Shown here one piece after another: positions 33,107 to 45,647 of a DNA stretch of 64,000 nucleotides. How positions within the stretch are numbered: position 1 is the stretch's first letter; each line of letters starts with the position of its first letter. The DNA is from Nocardioides nitrophenolicus (GTDB lineage Bacteria > Actinomycetota > Actinomycetes > Propionibacteriales > Nocardioidaceae), in contig NZ_JAFBBY010000001.1 in NCBI RefSeq assembly GCF_016907515.1, forward strand, positions 1-64,000, given 5' to 3'. Both the position numbers and the translations under genes were made by a program. The notes under the pieces were generated by a model that was not told the origin of the DNA, did no database searches, and saw only the letters and a program-made list of their open reading frames with translations.

Positions 33107-34150
33107 TCAGGCCAGCAGCTCCGCGATCCCCCGCACCTCAGCAGCGCTGCGGCACGACAGCAGCAGCGTGGTCACGCCGGTCTCCTCCCACTGCGCGACC
33201 CGCTCGCTGACCTCCGTCGGCGTGCCGATGATGTGCATGTCGTCGACCAGCTCGTCCGGGATGAGTGCGGTCGCCTTGTCCTTCTCACCCGACAGGTAGA
33301 GCTCCTGCACCTCGTCGGCCAGCTCGCCGTAGCCCATCCGGGTGAAGACCTGGTGGTGGAAGTTCTGCTCCTTGGCGCCCATCCCGCCCATGTAGAGCGA
33401 CACGAACGGCTTCATCCCGTCGATCACGGCCTGCTTCTGCGTGGCGTTCTCGACGATCTGCAGGTGGCAGGTCGCGGCGATCTCGAAGTCGTCGCGCGTA
33501 CGACGAGCGCCCGGCCGCGCGAAGCCCTCGTCGAGCCAGGGCTGGTACATGCCCGCGCTCTTGGGCGTGTAGAAGATCGGAATCCAGCCGTCGGCGATCT
33601 CGGCGGTCTGGGCGACGTTCTTGGGCCCCTCGGCGCCGAGCCAGATCGGCAGGTCGGCGCGGAGCGGGTGCACGATCGGCTTGAGCGGCTTGCCGAGGCC
33701 GACCGCGCCCGGGCCGGCGTACGGCAGCGGGTGGTGGGGGCCGGCGTTGGTCACCGGCGCCTCGCGGGCCAGCACCTGGCGGATGATCGAGACCACCTCG
33801 CGGGTGCGGGCGAGCGGCTTGGAGAAGGGGACGCCGTACCAGCCCTCGACCACCTGGGGACCGCTGACGCCCATGCCCAGGATCACCCGGCCGCCGGTCA
33901 GGTGGTCGAGGGTCAGCGCATGCATGGCGATCGAGGTCGGCGTCCTGCCGGACATCTGCACGATCGAGGTGCCGAGCCGGACCCGGGAGGTCTCGCGACC
34001 CCACCAGGCGAGCGGCGTGAACGCGTCGCTGCCCCACGCCTCGGCGGTGAAGATCGCGTCGAAGCCGGCGTCCTCGGCGGCGGCGACGAGCTCGCCGACG
34101 CCCTGCGGCGGTTGCGCGGACCAGTACCCCAGCTGCAAGCCCAGTTTCAT
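33107..34150 (-). CDS. LLM-class F420-dependent oxidoreductase, Rv3520c-like
   Basis: 347-residue luciferase-like TIM barrel. Opening MKLGLQLGYWSAQPP, then AEAWGSDAFTPLAWWG, RVRLGTSIVQMSGRTP (near 62), LDHLTGGRVILGMGVSGPQVVEGWYG, and RADLPIWLGAEGPKNV near 190 are typical of F420 enzymes. Length equals that recalled for Rv3520c, which also lies divergent from the Rv3521-ltp4-ltp3 operon. The reaction in sterol catabolism is not established. ATGs at 34159 and 34162 are alternative starts. The tandem operators at 34186 and 34208 lie directly upstream. Confidence 0.85.
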   Translation of the reverse strand: MKLGLQLGYWSAQPPQGVGELVAAAEDAGFDAIFTAEAWGSDAFTPLAWWGRETSRVRLGTSIVQMSGRTPTSIAMHALTLDHLTGGRVILGMGVSGPQVVEGWYGVPFSKPLARTREVVSIIRQVLAREAPVTNAGPHHPLPYAGPGAVGLGKPLKPIVHPLRADLPIWLGAEGPKNVAQTAEIADGWIPIFYTPKSAGMYQPWLDEGFARPGARRTRDDFEIAATCHLQIVENATQKQAVIDGMKPFVSLYMGGMGAKEQNFHHQVFTRMGYGELADEVQELYLSGEKDKATALIPDELVDDMHIIGTPTEVSERVAQWEETGVTTLLLSCRSAAEVRGIAELLA

Positions 34151-34185
34151 GGGTCGCATCATGCCGTGACCCGCCACGGCATTTC

Positions 34186-34199
34186 TAGAACATGTTTCA
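34186..34199. promoter_or_regulatory. KstR-type operator, copy 1 of a tandem pair
   Basis: TAGAACATGTTTCA fits TNNAACNNGTTNNA. It is followed by CTTTT and a second copy starting 22 bases later, two helical turns on the same DNA face. Located between the LLM gene and the DUF35-ltp operon. Confidence 0.8.
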
Positions 34200-34207
34200 C
34201 TTTTGGG

Positions 34208-34221
34208 CAGAACATGTTTCA
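34208..34221. promoter_or_regulatory. KstR-type operator, copy 2 of a tandem pair
   Basis: CAGAACATGTTTCA. Only the outermost T is changed to C; the AAC-N2-GTT core and everything after it repeats copy 1, including ACTTT following it. Confidence 0.7.
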
Positions 34222-34229
34222 CTTTGGCC

Positions 34230-35189
34230 ATGAGCCGCACCCTCTCGGCGCCGGTCACCGTCGCCTTCGACTACACGCGATCCACCGGCCCCGTCGTCGG
34301 TCGCTTCCTGTCCGGCCTGCGCGACGGCGTGGTCGTGGGCGGGCGTACGTCGGCCGGCCAGGTCGTCGTCCCCCCGCTCGAGTTCGACCCGGTCACCCAC
34401 GAGGCGACGACCGAGTTCGTGGAGGTCTCCTCCGTCGGCACGGTCACCTCGTGGACCTGGGTCCCCGAGCCGGTGAAGGACCAGCCCTTCGACCGGCCGT
34501 TCGCCTTCGCGCTGGTCACTCTCGACGGCGCCGACGTGCCGCTGCTGCACGCCCTCGACGTCGCGTCACCTGCCGAGGTCACGACCGGCATGCGGGTACG
34601 GGTGCGCTGGGCCGCGGAGCGGGTCGGCCACATCAACGACATCGCCTGCTTCGAGCCGCTCGCGCCCGGCGAGACGGAGACCGCCGCCCCCGCGGCGGCA
34701 GCCGGCCAGCCGGTCACCGGCGTGGTCACCACGGTCTCCCTCGACTACCAGTACGCCGCTTCCCCGGAGGAGTCGCTGTTCTACCGCGGCCTCAACGAGG
34801 GCCGGATCATGGGCCAGCGCTGCCCGACCTGCCAGAAGGTCTACGTCCCGCCGCGCAGCGCCTGCCCCTCCGACGGCACCCCGACCGTCGAGGAGGTCGA
34901 GCTCGCCCAGACCGGCACCATCACGACCTTCTGCGTCGTCAACGTGCCCTTCCTCGGCCAGAAGATCACCCCGCCCTACGTGTCGGCGTACGTGCTCCTC
35001 GACGGTGCCGACATCGCGCTGCTGCACCTCATCCTCGGCGTCCCGGCCGAGGAGGTGCGGATGGGCATGCGGGTCAAGGCGGTCTGGAAGCCGCGGGACG
35101 AGTGGGCGTACTCCCTGGAGAACATCGACCACTTCGCGCCCACCGGCGACCCGGACGCCGACTTCGACACCTACAAGCACCACCTCTGA
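34230..35189 (+). CDS. tandem DUF35 / OB-fold protein, Rv3521-like
   Basis: 319 residues with two DUF35-type units. The first (about 1-150) has an OB-fold-like part but no cysteine finger. The second (about 165-310) has the rubredoxin-like element QRCPTCQKVYVPPRSACPSD and the OB fold with GTITTFCVVNVPF. DUF35 proteins act as obligate partners of thiolase-like lipid-transfer proteins, as in ChsH2-Ltp2. Here it is the first gene of a three-gene operon with ltp4 and ltp3, the mycobacterial order Rv3521-Rv3523, and probably completes an aldolase or thiolase-like complex for sterol side chains. Confidence 0.87.
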   Translation: MSRTLSAPVTVAFDYTRSTGPVVGRFLSGLRDGVVVGGRTSAGQVVVPPLEFDPVTHEATTEFVEVSSVGTVTSWTWVPEPVKDQPFDRPFAFALVTLDGADVPLLHALDVASPAEVTTGMRVRVRWAAERVGHINDIACFEPLAPGETETAAPAAAAGQPVTGVVTTVSLDYQYAASPEESLFYRGLNEGRIMGQRCPTCQKVYVPPRSACPSDGTPTVEEVELAQTGTITTFCVVNVPFLGQKITPPYVSAYVLLDGADIALLHLILGVPAEEVRMGMRVKAVWKPRDEWAYSLENIDHFAPTGDPDADFDTYKHHL

Positions 35190-35207
35190 GACGGGAGACA
35201 CAGTCAG

Positions 35208-36274
35208 ATGCGTGACGTCGCCGTCGTCGGGTTCGCCCAGCGACAGATGCTCGGGTTCGACGGGTCGCCGACCTGCGTCGAGCTCCTCGTTCCGGTCTTC
35301 AAGGAGCTGTACGAGCAGACCGGCTGGACCCGCAAGGACGTCGGGTTCTGGTGCTCCGGCTCCTCGGACTACCTGGCCGGCCGCTCGTTCTCGTTCGTCC
35401 AGGCCGTCGACGCAATCGGCGTCATCCCGCCGGTCAACGAGTCGCACGTCGAGATGGACCTCGCCTGGGCCATGTACGAGGCGTGGATCAAGATCCAGAC
35501 CGGCGAGGTCGACACCGCCCTCGTCTACGCCTTCGGCAAGAGCTCGGCGGGCGTGCTGCGGCGTACCCTCGCGCTCCAGCTCGAGCCGTACACGATGACC
35601 CCGCTGTGGCCCGACACGGTGTCGCTGGCGGGCCTCCAGGCCCGCGCCGGCATCGACGCCGGCCTCTGGGACGAGCGCGCGATGGCCGAAGTCGCCAACC
35701 GCTCGCTCACCGACGCCGAGAAGAACGAGTACGCCGTCCGCAAGGGCGGCTCGTCGGTCGAGGAGCTGCTCGCCCGTCCGATGTACGCCGACCCGCTGCG
35801 CAAGCACGACTGCTCCCCCGTCACCGACGGGGTGGCGGCCCTGGTCCTCGCCGCGGGTGACCGGGCCCGCGAGGTCCGGGAGCGCCCGGCCTGGCTCACC
35901 GGCATCTCCCACTACGTCGACCCCATGGGGATGGGCGTTCGCGACCTCACCCGGTCGCCGTCGGCCCAACGGGCCGGCGCGGCCCTGGACCTGGGCGGCG
36001 TCGAGGTGGCCGAGCTGCACGCGCCGTTCAGCCACCAGGAGCTCATCCTCCGCGCGGAGCTCGGCCTCGGCGCCGACGTCGCCATCAACCCGTCCGGCGG
36101 CGCGCTCGCGAGCAACCCGATGTTCTCCGGCGGCGGCATCCGCGTCGGCGAGGCCGCGCAGCGGATCTGGTCCGGCGAGGCCGACAAGACCCTCGCTCAC
36201 GCGACCAGCGGCCCCGCCCTGCAGCAGAACCTCGTCTGCACCCTGGAAGCCAGCACCGAAGGAGCACGGATCTG

Positions 36275-36275
<1 letters not shown>
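35208..36275 (+). CDS. ltp4: thiolase-fold lipid-transfer protein, Ltp4-like
   Basis: 355 residues of the SCP2-thiolase family: MRDVAVVGFAQR start, NESHVEMDLAWAMYEAW (residues 77-93, where thiolases have their nucleophile loop), AELHAPFSHQELI and NPSGGALASNPMFSGG near the C-terminus. The nucleophile Cys of true thiolases is not in the loop, which fits aldolase rather than thiolase chemistry, as shown for Ltp2-type enzymes. ltp3/ltp4 are required for C24-branched sterol side chains in Rhodococcus. Starts 18 bases after the DUF35 gene with GGGAGA upstream; its stop overlaps the ltp3 start (TGATG). Confidence 0.87.
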
Positions 36276-37438
<1,163 letters not shown>

Positions 37439-37463
37439 GCGTTTCGGGGGCGGCGGACGCGGC

Positions 37464-37469
37464 TAGGGT
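37464..37469 (+). promoter_or_regulatory. -10 element of DUF4190-like gene
   Basis: TAGGGT, CACGGC, then GTG at 37476. Confidence 0.55.
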
Positions 37470-37475
37470 CACGGC

Positions 37476-38156
37476 GTGAGCGACGCGCCGTACCCACCTC
37501 CTCCGCCGTTCCCGCCGTCCGCACGTCCGGCCACCAACGGCGTCGCCGTCGCCGCCTTGGTGCTCGGCATCGTCGCGCTGGTGGCCGCGCCGATCCCGCT
37601 GGTCAACTTCCTGGGCATCCTGCTGGCACTCCTCGGTGCCGGCCTGGGCGTCGCCGGGGTGCTCCGGGGACGCCGGGTCGGTCGGCACACCAAGATGGCG
37701 GCGACCGGCCTCGGGCTCTCGATCGTCGCGCTCGCCATCGCCTCGGTCGTCGGCTTCCTGACCCTGCGCTACCTCGGCGACCTGCTCGACTTCGTCGACC
37801 CGCCCGAGCCGAGCGCGAAGATCGGCGAGCGGTTCACCACCGACGACGGGGACCTCGAGATCACGGTCACCTCGATCAGCTGCGCCGAGAGTCCCTGCAC
37901 CTTCGCCTTCGAGGCGACCAACACCAGCGACCGCACGATCTACCTCGACCACATCCGGGTCAAGGCCGTCGTCGACGGGGAGTGGCACGACCCGTGGCTC
38001 GACGGTCCGAGCATGCTCGAGCCCGGTCAGACGGCGGCCCGCACCGGAACCGTCGGCGCCGTCGGCCATCTCGACGGGCTGGCGTTCGACGCCGACGACG
38101 CGTCGAGCCACAGCGCGGTGGTCGTGGATGCCGGGGACGCCTCGTCCGGTCAGTAG
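37476..38156 (+). CDS. DUF4190/DUF4352-like membrane lipoprotein-type protein
   Basis: 226 residues. A proline-rich N-terminus (PYPPPPPFPPSA) is followed by two membrane segments with the DUF4190 pattern (AALVLGIVALVAAPIPLVNFLG, residues 24-45; TGLGLSIVALAIASVVGFL, 77-95). After them is an external immunoglobulin-like domain with IGERFTTDDGDLEITVTSISC and a Cys pair (CAESPC) as in DUF4352. Many actinobacteria have such membrane-anchored proteins of unknown function. GTG start from a leaderless promoter. The gene runs in the same direction as map, 10 bases later. Confidence 0.75.
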   Translation: MSDAPYPPPPPFPPSARPATNGVAVAALVLGIVALVAAPIPLVNFLGILLALLGAGLGVAGVLRGRRVGRHTKMAATGLGLSIVALAIASVVGFLTLRYLGDLLDFVDPPEPSAKIGERFTTDDGDLEITVTSISCAESPCTFAFEATNTSDRTIYLDHIRVKAVVDGEWHDPWLDGPSMLEPGQTAARTGTVGAVGHLDGLAFDADDASSHSAVVVDAGDASSGQ

Positions 38157-38159
38157 GCT
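38154..38159 (+). promoter_or_regulatory. -10 element of map
   Basis: TAGGCT overlaps the upstream gene's stop codon (TAG), then CGGCCTC, then GTG at 38167. Confidence 0.5.
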
Positions 38160-38166
38160 CGGCCTC

Positions 38167-38934
38167 GTGATCGAGCTGCGCACCCCCACCCAGATCGAGC
38201 AGATGCGTCCCGCCGGACGCTTCGTGGCCTCGGTGATCCAGGCCCTCTCCGAGAAGGCCGCGGTCGGCGTCAACCTGCTCGAGCTCGACGCGCTGGCCCA
38301 CCAGATGATCAAGGACGCCGGCGCGGAGTCGTGCTACATCGACTACCACCCCTCGTTCGGCGCCAGCCCGTTCGGCAAGGTGCTGTGCACCTCGGTCAAC
38401 GACGCGGTGCTGCACGGCCTCCCCCACGACTACACGCTGCAGGACGGCGACCTGCTCTCCGTCGACTTCGCGGCCGCCGTCGACGGCTGGGTCTCCGACT
38501 CGGCGCTGTCCGTCGTCGTCGGGACGCCGCGCGAGGAGGACCTGCGTCTGATCGAGGTCACCGAGAACGCACTCGCCGCCGGCATCGCCGCCGCCCGCGC
38601 CGGCAACCGGCTCGGCGACATCTCGGCCGCGATCGGCGACGTGGCCCACGCGGCCGGGCTCGAGGTCAACCTGCAGTTCGGCGGCCACGGCGTCGGCCGG
38701 ACCATGCACGGCGAGCCCCATGTCGCCAACGACGGCCGCCCCGGCCGCGGGCTCAAGCTCCGCCCCGGCCTGGTGATCGCGATCGAGCCGTGGTTCCTGC
38801 ACACGACCGACGAGATCGTGTTCGACCCCGACGGCTGGACCATCCGCAGCGCCGACGGCTCGCGTGGCGCCCACGCCGAGCACACCGTCGCGATCACCTC
38901 CGGCGACCCGCTGGTGCTCACCGCCCGCGACTGA
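38167..38934 (+). CDS. map: type I methionine aminopeptidase
   Basis: 255 residues; removes initiator Met from nascent proteins. All five metal ligands are present: Asp in SVDFAAAVDG, Asp in SDSALSV, His in GGHGVGRTMHGEP, Glu in AIEPWF and Glu in GAHAEHTVAI. The typical opening IELRTPTQIEQMRPAG follows the GTG at 38167, and the -10 TAGGCT 7 bases earlier supports that start over the in-frame ATG at 38128. Many actinobacteria have several map genes; this may not be the only copy. Confidence 0.93.
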   Translation: MIELRTPTQIEQMRPAGRFVASVIQALSEKAAVGVNLLELDALAHQMIKDAGAESCYIDYHPSFGASPFGKVLCTSVNDAVLHGLPHDYTLQDGDLLSVDFAAAVDGWVSDSALSVVVGTPREEDLRLIEVTENALAAGIAAARAGNRLGDISAAIGDVAHAAGLEVNLQFGGHGVGRTMHGEPHVANDGRPGRGLKLRPGLVIAIEPWFLHTTDEIVFDPDGWTIRSADGSRGAHAEHTVAITSGDPLVLTARD

Positions 38935-38998
38935 CGCCTCGCCCGCGCGGGTACCTCCTGCCCGGACCGGAAGGGCCGGGAGGTGGCCGGGAGGTGGC

Positions 38999-40096
38999 AT
39001 GGAGCGGCGCACGATGGGCGTCGAGGAGGAGCTGCTCCTCGTCGATCCCGAGACCCGGGAGACGACGCCGCGCGCCGAGCAGGTGCTCAGGTACGTCGCG
39101 GACCACGACCCGGAGCCGGCCGACGAGCTCGACCACGAGCTGTTCGCGCACCAGCTGGAGACCCGGACGCCCCCGGTCGGCGACGCCGCGGACCTGCGCC
39201 GCCACCTGGTGCGCCTGCGCGGCCGCGCCGCCCGGGCGGCCGAGGCGGTGGGTGCGCGGATCGCGGCCACGGGCGCCGTCCCGCTGCAGGGCGGAGCCCC
39301 CCGCACCACCCGCGACGACCGCTATCTCGCCATGATCGCGACCTACGGCGAGATCGCCCGGCCGGGCGGCACCTGCGGCCAGCACGTCCACGTCCAGGTC
39401 GACTCCGACGAGCAGGGCGTGCGCGCGATCGACGCCCTCATCCCCTGGCTGTCCGTGCTGCTCGCGATCAGCGCGAACTCGCCGTACTACCACGGACGCG
39501 ACACCCGCTACGCGTCCTGGCGCTCCCAGGCCTGGGCGCAGTGGCCCAGCGCCTCCTCACCGACCCGCTTCGGGTCGGTGGCGGCCTACCACGAGCTCGG
39601 CCGGGCACTGATCGCCTCCGGCGCGGCCCTCGACGACGGGATGCTCTACTTCGACGTCCGCCTGTCGGCGCACCAGCCGACGGTCGAGGTACGGATCGGC
39701 GACGTCTGCACGGACCCCGACGACGCGACCCTGGTCGCGGTCCTGGTGCGGGCGATGGTGGCCCGCGAGCTCGACGGGCCCGGCCTCCCGGGTGGCCGGT
39801 GGCGGGCCGAGCTGCTGCGCGCGGCGCGCTGGCGGGCCGCCCGGTACGGGCTGGGCGACCGGCTGCTCGCGCCCGAGACCGGCGAGCTGCGGCCGGCGCG
39901 GGAGGTGCTGGAGCGGCTGGTCGAGGAGGTCCGCGACCAGCTGGAGGGGTACGGCGACGCCGCCCTGGTCGCCGAGGCGCTCCCGCGGGTCCTCGCGGGC
40001 GGCGGCGCGACCCGGCAGCGGGCGGCCGCCGAGCGGAGCGGAGGGAGCGTCGTCGCCGTGGTCGACGACCTCGTCAGGCGCACCGCCGCCGGCTGA
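38999..40096 (+). CDS. YbdK-type carboxylate-amine ligase (glutamate-cysteine ligase family 2)
   Basis: 365 residues. GCS2 family marks are TMGVEEELLLVDPE (residues 5-18), HQLETRTPPV, TCGQHVHVQV (near 121-130), ISANSPYYHGRDTRYASWR and VEVRIGDVC. Such proteins make gamma-glutamyl amide bonds in vitro; the biological substrate is unsettled, and mycothiol producers normally lack glutathione. Start at 38999 with GGGAGGT a few bases upstream and a second GGGAGGT further back. Runs in the direction of map but with its own 64-base leader. Confidence 0.88.
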   Translation: MERRTMGVEEELLLVDPETRETTPRAEQVLRYVADHDPEPADELDHELFAHQLETRTPPVGDAADLRRHLVRLRGRAARAAEAVGARIAATGAVPLQGGAPRTTRDDRYLAMIATYGEIARPGGTCGQHVHVQVDSDEQGVRAIDALIPWLSVLLAISANSPYYHGRDTRYASWRSQAWAQWPSASSPTRFGSVAAYHELGRALIASGAALDDGMLYFDVRLSAHQPTVEVRIGDVCTDPDDATLVAVLVRAMVARELDGPGLPGGRWRAELLRAARWRAARYGLGDRLLAPETGELRPAREVLERLVEEVRDQLEGYGDAALVAEALPRVLAGGGATRQRAAAERSGGSVVAVVDDLVRRTAAG

Positions 40097-40107
40097 CCCG
40101 GCGGCGG
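40083..40107. terminator. strong hairpin after ybdK-type gene
   Basis: CCGCCGCCGG, loop CTGAC, CCGGCGGCGG: a perfect 10-bp stem. The loop contains the stop codon of the plus-strand gene; the convergent small gene ends at 40115. Confidence 0.65.
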
Positions 40108-40114
40108 CCGCAGC

Positions 40115-40267
40115 TCAGTGGCTGATGCCCCACACGAAGCCGAAGATGCCGAACGCGACGCCGAGGCCCACGATCAGCCACAGCGAGATCCAGGCCAGGG
40201 AGTGCATCCCGTGCTGGTAGTGGTTCTCGGAGAACCCGGGGAACTGCTCGGCGTTGACGTCGCTCAT
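40115..40267 (-). CDS. 50-residue single-pass membrane protein
   Basis: Encodes MSDVNAEQFPGFSENHYQHG, then MHSLAWISLWLIVGLGVAFGIFGFVWGISH by position 21-50. One hydrophobic helix (about 24-47) with a hydrophilic 20-residue N-terminus rich in Asn/His/Gln. AGGAGGT, the best Shine-Dalgarno in the window, lies 5-6 bases before the ATG, which strongly supports translation. No family recognised. Lies alone between the ybdK-type and PepSY genes. A regulatory or stress-related membrane micropeptide is a guess. Confidence 0.7.
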   Translation of the reverse strand: MSDVNAEQFPGFSENHYQHGMHSLAWISLWLIVGLGVAFGIFGFVWGISH

Positions 40268-40343
40268 CGCAACCTCCTGAGGATCGGCCTGCTTGCACCA
40301 GAGACGCTACTGCATCCGGCGCGCCGAACGGTCCCGAGCGCCC

Positions 40344-40913
40344 TCAGCGGTCCTGCGTCTTCGCCACCACCGCGTAGCCCGCGTCCAGGTCGACGTCCCA
40401 CTCGACGCCCTGCGCGTCGCGGACCTCGGCCTCGTAGGCCACACCCGGGTCGTCGCTCGCGCTCGCCTCGAGCAGGGTGCCCCCGCCGACCGCGTCGAGG
40501 GCGGCCCGCTCGACGGCGGCCCGCTCGTCCGCGGAGAGCACGCGGTCGTCGGCATCGTCGGCATCGTCGGCATCGTCGGCATCGTCGGCATCGTCGGCAT
40601 CGTCGGCATCGTCGGCGTCGTCGGACTCCTTGGTCACGACCGTCAGGTCCTCGTCGAGCGTCAGGTCGACCTCGGAGCCGTCGGCCAGGCGGACCTCGAC
40701 CTCGTACGCCGCGCCGACGTCGTCGCTGTGCTCCACGTCGACGGCCGTCCCGCCGCCCGCCGCCTGCTCCGCGGCCGCGGCGACCCGGGAGCGCTCGTCG
40801 CCGGACACCTCGTCGGCGGACGCGGCCCAGACAGTGCCGCCGACGGCGAGCACGGCGACGGTCGCGACGGCCGGGATCAGCACCCGCTTGCGGCGCAGGG
40901 CGGTGGTGTTCAT
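40344..40913 (-). CDS. membrane-anchored protein with two PepSY domains
   Basis: 189 residues. An N-terminal signal or anchor (RKRVLIPAVATVAVLAVGGTVWAA, 8-31) is followed by two PepSY-like units: EVSGDERSRVAAAAEQAAGG…AYEVEVRLADGSEVDLTLDEDL and VLSADERAAVERAALDAVGG…AYEAEVRDAQGVEWDVDLDAGY. They are joined by an acidic DAD/DD repeat linker (about 98-122). PepSY domains are thought to inhibit peptidases or sense envelope conditions. It lies downstream of a sensor kinase gene and has direct repeats that resemble a response-regulator site. GAAGGAG precedes the ATG. Confidence 0.83.
   Translation of the reverse strand: MNTTALRRKRVLIPAVATVAVLAVGGTVWAASADEVSGDERSRVAAAAEQAAGGGTAVDVEHSDDVGAAYEVEVRLADGSEVDLTLDEDLTVVTKESDDADDADDADDADDADDADDADDADDRVLSADERAAVERAALDAVGGGTLLEASASDDPGVAYEAEVRDAQGVEWDVDLDAGYAVVAKTQDR
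40552..40614. repeat. 9-bp minisatellite inside the PepSY gene
   Basis: Seven perfect copies of GCATCGTCG, with one degenerate copy at each side (GCGTCGTCG at 40615). On the minus strand it encodes repeats of Asp-Asp-Ala. The unit is a multiple of three, so copy-number change would keep the frame and only alter linker length. Confidence 0.9.
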
Positions 40914-40973
40914 GGTCTCTCCTTCGCTCGGGGCAGCCTCTCTGCCGATGTCCCGAACCTTGCCGGAGCGGTG

Positions 40974-41000
40974 CTGAAGGCTCCCTGAAGCCGACTGAAG
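40974..41000. promoter_or_regulatory. three direct repeats, likely response-regulator site of PepSY gene
   Basis: CTGAAG at 40974, 40985 and 40995 (CTTCAG read on the gene's strand), spaced 11 and 10 bases, i.e. one helical turn each. They lie 60-90 bases upstream of the PepSY ATG. OmpR-family regulators bind such direct repeats. Confidence 0.65.
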
Positions 41001-41006
41001 GCTCCT

Positions 41007-42308
41007 TCAGGAAGGCAGCCGTACGACGAGCCGGGCACCCCCGAGCGGGGACGCGTCGAGTGCGACGGTGCCGCCGTGGGCCGCCACGACCTCGCGCACG
41101 ATCGCCAGCCCGAGCCCGCTGCCCCCGGCGTCGCGGGCCCGGGCCTCGTCGAGGCGACGGAACCGCTCGAAGACCCGCTCCCGCTCCGCCTCGGGCACGC
41201 CCGGCCCGTCGTCCTCGACGATCAGCACGACGACGCCGGCCTGCTGCTCCACGCCCACCAGCACCCGGCTCCGGGCGTGCCGGACGGCGTTGTCGACCAG
41301 GTTGCGCACCACCTGGCCGAGGGCCACGGCATCGCCGTGCACCCGGCCGGGTCCGACGCGCCGGGTGTCGACCACCGGTCCCGGTGGGCCCCCGCGGCGG
41401 GCGTGGTCGAGGACGAGGTCGTCGAGGTCCACCTCGGCGCGGGTCATCCGCGCGGCGCCCTCGCCGGCCCTCGCCAGGGTCAGCAGCTGGTCGACGAGCT
41501 GCTGCATCCGCAGCGACTCCTCCCGCACGGTCGCGGCCAGCTCACCCTCGGGCAGCGCGCCCGGATGGGCCTCGGCGACCTCCGCTGCCTGGCGCAGGCT
41601 GGCGACCGGCGAGCGCAGCTCGTGGGAGGCGTCGGACACGAACTGCTGCTGCTGGTCGCGGGCCCGCTGCAGCCGGCCGAGCATCTGGTTCATGGTGTGC
41701 GCCAGGCGGCCGATCTCGTCCTTCCCGGCGGGCACCGGCACGCGCCGCTCGAGGCTGGAGCCGCTGATCCGCTCCACCTCGGTCCGGATCCGCTCCACCG
41801 GGCGCAGCGCGCGCCCCACGACCAGCCAGGTGGTGGCGCCGACGACCAGCACCAGGAGCGGTACGCCGAGGAGCAGCGGCACCGCCAGCGCCGCCGTGGT
41901 CTCGTCGACGTCCTCCAGGCTCACCGCGACCGCGACCGCGCCCCCGTCGGCGGTGTCCTCGGTGACCACCAGGTAGCGGTGCTCCGCTCCGGACAGGGCG
42001 ACGTCCTCGTCGTCGTCGAGCGGAAGCCGCCCGCTCAGCGACGCCGCGGCGACGACGACCCGCCCGTCGGCGTCGGTGACCTGCCAGACCAGGTCGTCGG
42101 GCTCGTCGTCGGACTCGTCGTCGGGCTCCCCCGGCGCCGGGAGTCGGCCCGCGTCGACCTGGGCCACCAGGTCGTCCGCCCGGTGCTCGGCGGCGGTCTC
42201 GGCCGCGTCGCGCAAGGAGGAGCGCACCGCCAGGACCAGCAGCACGGCGGCCAGCACCAGGGCCACCGCGACGACGAGGACGGCGGCGAGCGTCGTACGC
42301 AGCCGCAT
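41007..42308 (-). CDS. sensor histidine kinase
   Basis: 433 residues. TM1 (about 5-30, TTLAAVLVVAVALVLAAVLLVL), an extracytoplasmic sensor region of about 120 residues rich in Asp/Glu (DDESDDEPDD), TM2 (near 150-175, LAVPLLLGVPLLVLVVGATTWLVVG), HAMP, then DHp with FVSDASHELRSPVASL (phospho-acceptor His) and the ATPase domain with VRNLVDNAVRHA, VEDDGPGVPEAERERVFERF and GSGLGLAIVREVV. The ATG at 42308 comes one base after the regulator's stop. The acidic sensor loop may bind cations or cationic peptides, an inference only. Confidence 0.9.
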   Translation of the reverse strand: MRLRTTLAAVLVVAVALVLAAVLLVLAVRSSLRDAAETAAEHRADDLVAQVDAGRLPAPGEPDDESDDEPDDLVWQVTDADGRVVVAAASLSGRLPLDDDEDVALSGAEHRYLVVTEDTADGGAVAVAVSLEDVDETTAALAVPLLLGVPLLVLVVGATTWLVVGRALRPVERIRTEVERISGSSLERRVPVPAGKDEIGRLAHTMNQMLGRLQRARDQQQQFVSDASHELRSPVASLRQAAEVAEAHPGALPEGELAATVREESLRMQQLVDQLLTLARAGEGAARMTRAEVDLDDLVLDHARRGGPPGPVVDTRRVGPGRVHGDAVALGQVVRNLVDNAVRHARSRVLVGVEQQAGVVVLIVEDDGPGVPEAERERVFERFRRLDEARARDAGGSGLGLAIVREVVAAHGGTVALDASPLGGARLVVRLPS

Positions 42309-42309
42309 C

Positions 42310-42987
<678 letters not shown>

Positions 42988-43006
42988 GCGACCTCCAGGA
43001 GACGGC

Positions 43007-45643
<2,637 letters not shown>

Positions 45644-45647
<4 letters not shown>

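Noticed and set aside
40543..40623. Regular short repeats that might suggest a CRISPR array.
   Set aside because: Unit is 9 bases with no spacers and lies in frame inside the PepSY gene; it is a minisatellite.
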